7,747 nt of DNA. It comes from Candidatus Falkowbacteria bacterium CG1_02_41_21 (lineage in GTDB: Bacteria; Patescibacteriota; Patescibacteriia; Patescibacteriales; UBA12465). The position numbers and the translations under genes are program-made. Below the pieces are notes generated by a model. That model worked only from the letters and a program-made list of their open reading frames with translations. It ran no database searches and was not told where the DNA came from. Numbering within the stretch: position 1 is the first letter of the stretch; every line of letters starts with the position of its first letter. Location: NCBI GenBank assembly GCA_001871235.1, contig MNUV01000037.1:1-7747 (forward strand), in the 5' to 3' direction. This document shows, piece by piece, positions 1-4,177 of this stretch.

Positions 1-170
1 CTTTCTTTATTTTCTTTGGGCTTATGATTAAACAGTTTAATGGCATACTTTCTATGATATTCCGTATTACTACAAAATTCATTGAGCATGAACGTTTTAA
101 CCGATTTGTTGGCCAGGCTATATCTGGCTCTTGTTACCTTGGCTAGCTCCTTTTTAGTCATATTGGTCAT
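1..170 (-). CDS. DDE transposase (IS481/IS3-like integrase-core type), N-terminal part, runs off left edge
   Basis: Reading the minus strand from an ATG at 170 gives 56 open codons that leave the window with no stop. The segment 'NEFCSNTEYHRKYAIKLFNH' resembles the N-terminal helix-turn-helix region of integrase-core transposases, which often read 'LDEF...TGYNRKYAIRLL'. This region binds the element ends; the DDE catalytic domain would lie beyond base 1. A second in-frame ATG at 161 is an alternative start. Neither start has a convincing Shine-Dalgarno. A 30-bp palindrome and two 19-bp direct repeats sit just upstream, as expected for the end of an insertion sequence. The family assignment comes from motif memory only, so IS481 versus IS3 cannot be settled here, nor can it be seen whether the gene is intact. 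Confidence 0.6.
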   Translation of the reverse strand, partial: MTNMTKKELAKVTRARYSLANKSVKTFMLNEFCSNTEYHRKYAIKLFNHKPKENKE

Positions 171-175
171 ATATT

Positions 176-205
176 TACCATAATTATTAGTTAATAACTA
201 TGGTA
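176..205. repeat. 30-bp imperfect palindrome upstream of the transposase start
   Basis: The arms are TACCATA-a-TTATTA and TAATAA-c-TATGGTA around a central GT. Thirteen of the fifteen position pairs are complementary; the exceptions are 183/198 and the central pair. It ends 6 bases upstream of the transposase ATG at 170 and overlaps the first direct repeat of the element end. It could be an operator for self-repression, a transposase-binding site, or an RNA hairpin over the start region. Confidence 0.6.
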
Positions 206-256
206 ACATTTTATATGTCCCAACCGATGAGAGTAAAGTAACATTATTTATGTCCT
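203..256. repeat. Two 19-bp direct repeats at the probable insertion-sequence end
   Basis: Bases 203-221 (GTAACATTTTATATGTCCC) and 238-256 (GTAACATTATTTATGTCCT) match at 16 of 19 positions and start 35 bases apart. Read on the transposase strand, both have the form GGACATA...ATGTTAC. Repeated subterminal motifs of this kind are normal transposase-binding sites, so this is most likely the end of the element whose transposase starts at 170. The exact outer border is not visible; it probably lies between 256 and about 270. Confidence 0.6.
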
Positions 257-268
257 AATGCGGCCTAA

Positions 269-297
269 TTGACAAACAAATCTAAAAGGCTTAAGAT
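269..297 (+). promoter_or_regulatory. Sigma-70-type promoter for the 338-754 gene
   Basis: A perfect -35 box TTGACA (269-274) is followed after 17 bases by TAAGAT (292-297), which matches TATAAT at 4 of 6 positions. Transcription would start near 304, giving a leader of about 34 bases before the ATG at 338. The -35 box lies right at the outer side of the insertion-sequence end. Confidence 0.6.
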
Positions 298-337
298 GCA
301 GTAGTTCTTTAAACAACAATAAAAAAATAGATAGAGT

Positions 338-754
338 ATGGAACCCAAAGAGTATCACGTAGAAAGCAAAAAGGAATCCCTGGTAATTATATTGGCCATC
401 ATCGCCGCGATTATCATCATTACCCTCGCCCTGGTCATTGACTATTGGTGGATTGGGACATCGCTAGCGCTCCTAGTCGGCTATTGGTATTTTTATGAAT
501 TTTATCCCGTCACTCCCGTGAAGCGAGCGGAAAGAATCATAGAATTAGGCCAGATTGACCAAATCAAGAAGGAGGCCATTCCTTGCCCAACCTACTTTAT
601 TAGAATAATGGCCAAGAAAAATCGCACTCTGCGTCGCCGCAATCAAACCTACCGCTGGTTTCTGACCACCTCACCAAAACCCTTCAAGAATAAGAACATT
701 AAAGTTATAAAAATTGAAGGAAAAAATTGTTGGTTTTTTACGCAAGATTGCTAA
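338..754 (+). CDS. Small membrane protein of unknown function, two N-terminal transmembrane helices
   Basis: The 138-residue product is not recognised. Residues 1-13 are polar and charged. Residues 14-34 form a very hydrophobic, isoleucine-rich helix, and 36-57 form a second, aromatic-rich one (DYWW, GYWYFYEFY). The remaining ~80 residues are basic (KKNRTLRRR near 93-101) and probably cytoplasmic, since both ends of a two-helix hairpin lie on the same side and the tail obeys the positive-inside rule. The Cys at 83, 131 and 138 form no clear metal motif. The ribosome site before the ATG (AGATAGAG) is weak, but a good promoter lies at 269-297 and a terminator follows at 798-824, so this is a one-gene transcript. 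It stands between two insertion sequences, which suggests an accessory gene. Confidence 0.7.
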   Translation: MEPKEYHVESKKESLVIILAIIAAIIIITLALVIDYWWIGTSLALLVGYWYFYEFYPVTPVKRAERIIELGQIDQIKKEAIPCPTYFIRIMAKKNRTLRRRNQTYRWFLTTSPKPFKNKNIKVIKIEGKNCWFFTQDC

Positions 755-797
755 TCATAATCTCGCGGAAAAAAAACGAAAAAATAAAAAGAAAACA

Positions 798-824
798 AAA
801 AACCGCTACCAGTTAGCGGTTTTT
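798..824 (+). terminator. Rho-independent terminator after the 338-754 gene
   Basis: An 11-bp perfect stem AAAAACCGCTA / TAGCGGTTTTT encloses the loop CCAGT and is followed by further T-rich sequence. The A-run on the left arm would also give a T-run on the other strand, so it may work in both directions. It lies just before the left end of the IS200-type element. Confidence 0.8.
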
Positions 825-841
825 CTATTAATCAGATAAAC

Positions 842-859
842 CGCCAGCTTTAGCTGGCG
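842..859 (+). repeat. Left-end hairpin of the IS200-type element
   Basis: CGCCAGC (842-848), loop TTTA, GCTGGCG (853-859) form a perfect 7-bp stem. In this family TnpA recognises such subterminal hairpins on single-stranded DNA. Confidence 0.7.
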
Positions 860-865
860 AGTGCG

Positions 866-893
866 TTTAAAGGCGAAGCCCTTGGAGTATAAT
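866..893 (+). promoter_or_regulatory. Probable tnpA promoter
   Basis: A perfect TATAAT (888-893) is preceded at 16 bases by TTTAAA (866-871), a 4-of-6 match to TTGACA. Transcription would begin near 900, inside the left arm of the ribosome-site hairpin. Transcripts reading in from upstream would therefore form the full hairpin while the element's own transcript may not. Confidence 0.5.
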
Positions 894-926
894 AAAATCA
901 CCTACTAGAAAGGAGGTGATTTTATT
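891..926 (+). promoter_or_regulatory. Hairpin that sequesters the tnpA ribosome binding site
   Basis: AATAAAATCACCT (891-903) is a perfect 13-bp complement of AGGTGATTTTATT (914-926), with a 10-base loop. The long Shine-Dalgarno AAGGAGGTGAT (910-920), which matches the end of 16S rRNA over 11 bases, lies partly in the loop and partly in the right arm; the stem ends directly at the ATG. This is the known IS200 arrangement in which a leader hairpin keeps transposase translation low. Confidence 0.75.
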
Positions 927-1352
927 ATGGCCAGGACAACATTACTATATAAGTTGGATCACTGCACATATCATTGCAGTTATCACATTGTCTGGACGCC
1001 AAGATACCGAGGCAAGGTATTGGCCGATAACTATATTAAAACAGAGTTAAAAAGAATGTTCAAGCAGATAGCCGAGTGGAAGGGTCTGCGTATTTATGCG
1101 TGGCACATTGGAGATGAGCACTTACATCTTCACATCGCCTATATCATTCAAATTCTGAAAGGCAAAACATCGGGCTGGATCAAGAAGAAGACCAAGAAGT
1201 TTCCCTCTGGTGTCCTCTGGGGTCGAGGTTACTATGTTTCAACCGTTGGAATCGATGAAATGGTAGTGCGAAAGTATGTTGAAAACCAACAGCATCATCA
1301 AGTTAGTCTAGAGCAACTTAATCTCTTCAAGGACACCGACGTCAGTCGGTAA
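927..1352 (+). CDS. tnpA: IS200/IS605 family transposase TnpA (Y1 HUH single-strand transposase), internally shortened
   Basis: TnpA cuts and rejoins single-stranded ends of its element through a 5'-phosphotyrosine. In this 141-residue protein 'YHIVWTPRYRGKVL' (19-32) is the family N-terminal strand. H65-L-H67 is the metal-binding HUH pair. 'LKGKTSGW' (77-84), 'GRGYYVSTVG' (99-108) and 'VRKYVENQ' with catalytic Y117 and Q121 follow in the usual order. The oddity is the stretch after the HUH motif: relatives have a segment like 'ISIPPKYSPSEVV' before 'LKGK', and here only 'LHIAYIIQI' remains. The H-to-Y spacing is 52 residues, against 63 by memory in IS608 TnpA. This looks like an in-frame loss of 8-11 residues and may reduce or abolish activity. 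The start at 927 is fixed by the very strong Shine-Dalgarno. No tnpB is adjacent. Confidence 0.9.
   Translation: MARTTLLYKLDHCTYHCSYHIVWTPRYRGKVLADNYIKTELKRMFKQIAEWKGLRIYAWHIGDEHLHLHIAYIIQILKGKTSGWIKKKTKKFPSGVLWGRGYYVSTVGIDEMVVRKYVENQQHHQVSLEQLNLFKDTDVSR
1335..1350 (+). repeat. Hairpin at the 3' end of tnpA
   Basis: ACCGAC (1335-1340), GTCA, GTCGGT (1345-1350) form a perfect 6-bp stem with a 4-base loop. It overlaps the last codons of tnpA and is followed by AAAAAG rather than T residues, so it is not a plus-strand terminator. It may be part of the right-end structure of the element. Confidence 0.5.
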
Positions 1353-1359
1353 AAAGAAA

Positions 1360-1381
1360 CCCCCGGCGTTTGAGCCGGGGG
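1360..1381 (-). terminator. Right-end IS hairpin that also forms a terminator for xer
   Basis: CCCCCGGC (1360-1367), GTTTGA, GCCGGGGG (1374-1381) form a perfect 8-bp GC-rich stem. On the minus strand it is followed by TTTCTTTTT, the form of a strong rho-independent terminator, and it starts 14 bases past the xer stop codon. On the plus strand the following bases are TAGTTCATTT, a poorer tail. It is also the expected right-end recognition hairpin of the IS200-type element. Confidence 0.7.
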
Positions 1382-1395
1382 TAGTTCATTTCAAA

Positions 1396-2343
1396 TTATC
1401 GATTATCATGAACTCTCTTATGAACATCACGCAATTGTTTGTTGGTAACGTGGGTATAAATCTGAGTGGTGGCGATATTTTTATGCCCCAAAAATTCTTG
1501 GACCAGACGCAGATCAACTCCATGCGACAAGAGATCAGTGGCGAAGGAATGCCGCAGGGTATGGGGCGTAGCATTAACCGGCAGACCGGCCAGTTTCACA
1601 TATTTTTTGACTATTTCTTCCACGCTTTTGACGCTCAATCTTCGATTGTGATCGGTCTGAGCGATTCCAGGTTTATAGTTGATAAACAAAGCCGGATCCA
1701 GATCAAAACGCTTTTCCAAATATTCTTTAATCGCTTTGACCGCTCGCTCCGAAAAATAAACCGCTCTGACCTTGGAACCTTTACCAACCACCGCCACTTC
1801 CAAATCGGTGCTATCTTTCCTCAATCTCAAATCTTCAATGTTTAAATGAGCCAATTCCGAAACGCGCAAGCCGGTAGAGAAGAGCACTTCCAAAATCGCT
1901 CGATCCCGCAGACCGGCCGCGGTACTTTGATCCGGCGCCGCCAATAATCTTTTCAGATGATCCATCTTCAAAAATTTTATCTCCCGCTCCGATCTGTCCC
2001 GCGCCAACTTGACTTTAGAGGGCGGCAGAGAAGTGATATTCCTTTCCAGGAAGAATTCCAAGAGACTGCGCAGGGCGATGAGATAATAGTTCTGCGTGCT
2101 TTTTTGCAAAAGTTTTTTGTGAACCGGATCAACAAACCGCGACAAGAAAATCCGATATTTAAAAATATGATCGTCCGTCAGATCTTTAGGTTCCAGTTCA
2201 GCCAGGGAATTGTTTTTTAGCCAATTAAAAAACTTAGCCAGAAAACGGCCATAGTTTTCCTGGGTCTTAACCGACAGACCTTTCTCGATTTCACAATAAT
2301 CAACGAAATCTCCGAGGTATTTTATAATTGGTTTTTGGGTCAT
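1396..2343 (-). CDS. xer: XerC/XerD-family tyrosine recombinase
   Basis: This complete 315-residue protein (the family is usually about 300) has an N-terminal SAM-like core-binding domain (about 5-105) and a C-terminal catalytic domain. Visible catalytic residues are R160 (STGLRVSEL), K188 (VVGKGSK), H261 and R264 (HTLRHSFAT), H287 (LGHKNIATT) and nucleophile Y296 (QIYTHV). Such enzymes cut and exchange strands at two 11-bp arms around a 6-bp centre, and the housekeeping role is resolving chromosome dimers at dif together with FtsK. A dif-like site lies about 0.6 kb away at 2977-3004, supporting a chromosomal role, although a phage or element integrase of Xer type cannot be excluded. The promoter has an extended -10 (2367-2375); the ATG has no Shine-Dalgarno (the leader ends in TTCTCTTTT). 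The IS200-type element lies directly past its 3' end, but the C-terminus looks complete. The gene could be xerC, xerD or a single-recombinase xerA type. Confidence 0.93.
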   Translation of the reverse strand: MTQKPIIKYLGDFVDYCEIEKGLSVKTQENYGRFLAKFFNWLKNNSLAELEPKDLTDDHIFKYRIFLSRFVDPVHKKLLQKSTQNYYLIALRSLLEFFLERNITSLPPSKVKLARDRSEREIKFLKMDHLKRLLAAPDQSTAAGLRDRAILEVLFSTGLRVSELAHLNIEDLRLRKDSTDLEVAVVGKGSKVRAVYFSERAVKAIKEYLEKRFDLDPALFINYKPGIAQTDHNRRLSVKSVEEIVKKYVKLAGLPVNATPHTLRHSFATDLLSHGVDLRLVQEFLGHKNIATTQIYTHVTNKQLRDVHKRVHDNR

Positions 2344-2366
2344 AAAAGAGAATTAAAAGTACTTAA

Positions 2367-2375
2367 ATTATAGCA
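2367..2375 (-). promoter_or_regulatory. Extended -10 promoter of xer
   Basis: On the minus strand TGC-TATAAT (2375 down to 2367) is a perfect extended -10 element. No good -35 box is seen 17-18 bases upstream, as is common when the TGn extension is present. Transcription would start near 2360, leaving a leader of about 17 bases before the ATG at 2343. Confidence 0.65.
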
Positions 2376-2397
2376 AAAATTGGGCCGAAGCTACATA

Positions 2398-2426
2398 TTG
2401 ACATATCTTTTAAAAGATGTTAATTT
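2398..2426 (+). promoter_or_regulatory. Promoter of the 128-residue gene
   Basis: A perfect -35 TTGACA (2398-2403) is followed after 17 bases by TAATTT (2421-2426), preceded by TGT (2418-2420) as an extended -10. The hexamer itself matches only 3 of 6. A start near 2433 would lie downstream of the possible TTG start at 2380, which argues for the ATG at 2473 as the true start. Confidence 0.55.
2405..2418. promoter_or_regulatory. 14-bp perfect palindrome between -35 and -10, candidate operator
   Basis: ATCTTTTAAAAGAT is fully self-complementary and fills most of the spacer of the plus-strand promoter. It also lies about 30 bases upstream of the xer -10. A regulator bound here could control one or both divergent genes. 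With no regulator gene in view, this is position-based inference. Confidence 0.4.
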
Positions 2427-2472
2427 AGAGCTAATAATACCCACCAAAGAATCATTGAAGGAGAAACAAATA

Positions 2473-2859
2473 ATGTCATTTAATAATTTAGAAGGGTTTG
2501 AAAAAATAAACAGTTTATTACAAGCCGTCACCAATCTGCAAATAGATTTGGTCTTACTTTTTTGTTTTGAGTGTGATTTCAAAGAAAAATGGCCGGAAAT
2601 TCATAAAATATTTCTCACCGAGGAGGCTACAGACCAAATCAACTTAGTCCAAAAATATCCCGGAGTGTTAAATTCAGAAGAAAATGGGGAACTGGAGCAT
2701 CTTAAAGCTCAAATCAGCTCTTTTCTAAGGAGAATGCCAACTTATACGGATCTTAAGCTATTTGAAGAGCAAATCGCCATTAACCAGAATAAGCTGTACA
2801 AAAAGTTTATGGAGATCCAAGACGAAGTATTCAAAAGACTAATGAAGCCGATAGAGTAG
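2473..2859 (+). CDS. Protein of unknown function, 128 residues, helix-rich
   Basis: The protein is not recognised. The reading frame extends upstream to a TTG at 2380. The ATG at 2473 is preferred because AAGGAG (2458-2463) sits 9 bases before it and because the promoter at 2398-2426 would start transcription after 2380. The product is acidic to neutral with no signal peptide. Residues 20-34 are hydrophobic (LQIDLVLLFCFEC) and probably a buried helix rather than a membrane span. The C-terminal half (about 72-124) is rich in Glu, Lys, Leu and Gln with amphipathic spacing, suggesting long helices or a coiled coil. C31 and C34 form a lone CxxC. It is transcribed divergently from xer and ends at a terminator. 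Its strong ribosome site differs from the Shine-Dalgarno-free genes around it, which could mean foreign origin. Confidence 0.75.
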   Translation: MSFNNLEGFEKINSLLQAVTNLQIDLVLLFCFECDFKEKWPEIHKIFLTEEATDQINLVQKYPGVLNSEENGELEHLKAQISSFLRRMPTYTDLKLFEEQIAINQNKLYKKFMEIQDEVFKRLMKPIE

Positions 2860-2881
2860 AAATCTTTTTAAATAAAAAAAT

Positions 2882-2912
2882 AAAAGTCCGACCAACGGGC
2901 TTTTTATTTTTT
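2882..2912 (+). terminator. Rho-independent terminator, probably bidirectional
   Basis: AAAAGTCCG (2882-2890), loop ACCAA, CGGGCTTTT (2896-2904) pair with one U-G wobble and are followed by TATTTTTTT. The left flank is A-rich, so the minus strand also has a hairpin (with one C-A mismatch) followed by ATTTTTTTA. It can stop both the gene ending at 2859 and leftward transcripts from the ftsQ cluster. Confidence 0.75.
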
Positions 2913-2943
2913 TATTATAAATTGAAAGAGAATGGGAGCGGAT

Positions 2944-2964
2944 ACAAAACTAGGCCTGTTTTGT
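2944..2964. repeat. 21-bp inverted repeat beside the dif-like site
   Basis: ACAAAAC (2944-2950) and GTTTTGT (2958-2964) are perfect complements around TAGGCCT, which itself contains the palindrome AGGCCT. There is no T-run on either side, so it does not look like a terminator. It ends 12 bases before the dif-like site. Confidence 0.5.
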
Positions 2965-2976
2965 GGGATATACAGT

Positions 2977-3004
2977 ACTTCGCATAATGTATATTAATCC
3001 ACGT
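2977..3004 (+). other. dif: dif-like Xer recombination site (half-degenerate)
   Basis: Read as arm-centre-arm, the site is ACTTCGCATAA (2977-2987), TGTATA (2988-2993), TTAATCCACGT (2994-3004). The E. coli dif site, from memory, is GGTGCGCATAA, TGTATA, TTATGTTAAAT. The 16 bases CGCATAATGTATATTA (2981-2996) are identical, covering the inner left arm, the whole centre and the first three bases of the right arm. The outer right arm matches poorly (5 of 11 over the whole arm). It lies in the noncoding gap between two convergent transcripts, where chromosome dif sites often sit, and about 0.6 kb from a Xer gene. It could be the host dif, a diverged copy, or an attachment site left by an Xer-using element. 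Confidence 0.6.
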
Positions 3005-3041
3005 ATTGTAGAGGAGAAAAACCATGGGGCTTATAAGGCCC

Positions 3042-3191
3042 TTACTGGAGGATGTTTAGACCCATTAAATGGATCTCGGGCGTAAACAACAAGATGATTT
3101 TTAAAAGAATCAAAAAGATGCCGATAGTCACCAAGCAGAAGACGAAGACGGCCAAGCCAAAGAAAAATTTAAACAAACCTTCACTGTTCAT
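3042..3191 (-). CDS. 49-residue single-helix membrane protein downstream of ftsQ
   Basis: The ATG at 3191 follows the ftsQ stop by only 6 bases and the frame ends at TAA 3042-3044. The peptide starts MNSEGLFKFFFGLAVFVFCL and continues with a hydrophobic stretch to about residue 36, followed by the short polar tail TPEIHLMGLNILQ. It is one long transmembrane helix (about 8-36) with a short N-terminus. The base pattern is clearly coding: isoleucine, leucine and phenylalanine codons vary at third positions. No family is recognised. Its place at the end of an alr-ftsQ transcript suggests a small envelope or division partner, which is inference. There is no Shine-Dalgarno, so translation probably depends on coupling to ftsQ. 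Confidence 0.7.
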   Translation of the reverse strand: MNSEGLFKFFFGLAVFVFCLVTIGIFLILLKIILLFTPEIHLMGLNILQ

Positions 3192-3197
3192 ATATTT

Positions 3198-4169
3198 TTA
3201 TTCATAATAGACCTTGTCACCGTAACGGAGGTCTATTTTTTTCTTAATTAATTTATTAAAATCGCTCTTCTCTTTTTTTAACACTATTAAATTATTAATT
3301 TGACTGTCTTGATTTTCCCTAGTGCTGAAATAAATGGTCAGACCGCTGTCTAATATGGCTTTGATGGTATTGAAATCCTTATCAATCAGAAAATACTTAA
3401 CCGTTAATTCCGGCTCATTTTTAATTCCATCATTGATTTTACCGGCAAATTCCAAATAAACCTGATCAATATCCACCCGATCGCCTTTGAAATGCTCGGC
3501 GCCGACATTTACAATGATTGGATAACCATTATTACTGGCCACGCTCGCCGCTTCAATGGTTGATTTGAAATAATCTTCCGTTACAACAGTCGTCGTGGCC
3601 AAGACCGTACTAGCAGAACTGGTGGCCGGAATCTCGGGATTGATTAAAGTCGCCGGCAAATTAAGAACTAACTCATTAATCAGATAGCCATCTTGATCAA
3701 TATAATAATATTTATCCTTTTCTTGCCAAATATAACTATATCCCCTTTCAGTTAAATTAATTTTTAAAGTATGAAATAAACTCTTCTTAATCTTAATCTC
3801 CTTAAAATGATAGGTATCAGCCAAGGTTCGGGTTAAAGCCTTTTTATCAAAAATCAATAAATTCTGTTGGCGGAAAAGCCAGAAACGATTCTCGCCACTC
3901 TGCCCCAGCGCCAATTTTTCCACCTCGCCGATATTGGCCCGAGACAAACCGGTAATCTGAATTTTTTTGATATCAAAGGCTGCCGAAAAAAACATTAAAT
4001 ATAATAAAGCTACCAATAATCCGAGCAACGCCAGACAAGAAATTTTTAAACGCAGTGATAATTCATCCCGTTTGATTCCATGATTAGTCTGATGAAAAGG
4101 ATTCTCTAATTTCTTTTTAGAATAATCCATCCTGACCCGATGAGTAGATCTGACTTCCCTATTTGCCAT
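3198..4169 (-). CDS. ftsQ: Cell division protein FtsQ (DivIB-like)
   Basis: FtsQ is a bitopic membrane protein of the divisome that links early and late division proteins and binds the FtsB/FtsL pair. The 323-residue product has a basic cytoplasmic tail (1-40), one transmembrane helix (about 43-62), a POTRA domain starting 'FDIKKIQITG' (65-74) and ending near 'KINLTER' (136-142), and then a beta domain containing 'YYYIDQDGYLI' (154-164). The C-terminus ends 'IDLRYGDKVYYE', the end typical of FtsQ in small-genome bacteria. A Ser/Thr/Ala-rich insert (about 180-197) splits the beta domain. The start ATG at 4169 lies 8 bases after the alr stop and lacks a Shine-Dalgarno. In many bacteria ftsQ follows murB/ddl; here it follows alr, still a D-alanine gene. 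Confidence 0.88.
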   Translation of the reverse strand: MANREVRSTHRVRMDYSKKKLENPFHQTNHGIKRDELSLRLKISCLALLGLLVALLYLMFFSAAFDIKKIQITGLSRANIGEVEKLALGQSGENRFWLFRQQNLLIFDKKALTRTLADTYHFKEIKIKKSLFHTLKINLTERGYSYIWQEKDKYYYIDQDGYLINELVLNLPATLINPEIPATSSASTVLATTTVVTEDYFKSTIEAASVASNNGYPIIVNVGAEHFKGDRVDIDQVYLEFAGKINDGIKNEPELTVKYFLIDKDFNTIKAILDSGLTIYFSTRENQDSQINNLIVLKKEKSDFNKLIKKKIDLRYGDKVYYE

Positions 4170-4177
4170 AATTTTAT

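Larger units (their letters stand above)
830..1390 (+). mobile_element. IS200/IS605-type insertion sequence with tnpA only
   Basis: The unit consists of a left-end hairpin (842-859), a promoter, a hairpin covering the ribosome site (891-926), tnpA (927-1352) and a right-end hairpin (1360-1381). Total length is about 0.55 kb. There are no terminal inverted repeats and no accessory tnpB. This is the layout of single-strand 'peel-and-paste' elements moved by a Y1 HUH transposase. The borders are estimates: the element should start a few bases left of 842 and end a few bases right of 1381. It has inserted just past the stop codon of the convergent xer gene. Confidence 0.75.

Noticed and set aside
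1408..1845. Plus-strand 145-codon open frame opposite xer
   Set aside because: It is antisense to the conserved catalytic domain of the recombinase and encodes nothing recognisable.
2380..2472. N-terminal extension of the 128-residue protein from a TTG at 2380
   Set aside because: The TTG has no ribosome site and lies upstream of the predicted transcription start near 2433, while the ATG at 2473 has AAGGAG at ideal spacing.
2961..2988. Promoter TTGTGG-16-CATAAT upstream of the eleven-codon frame
   Set aside because: The CATAAT is part of the dif-like core, and the -35 match is poor; the dif reading explains these bases better.
3026..3041. GGGGCTTATAAGGCCC as a terminator of the ftsQ cluster on the minus strand
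   Set aside because: The stem is only about 4 bp with a bulge, and the short T-run begins 5 bases later. The hairpin at 2882-2904 is the better terminator.
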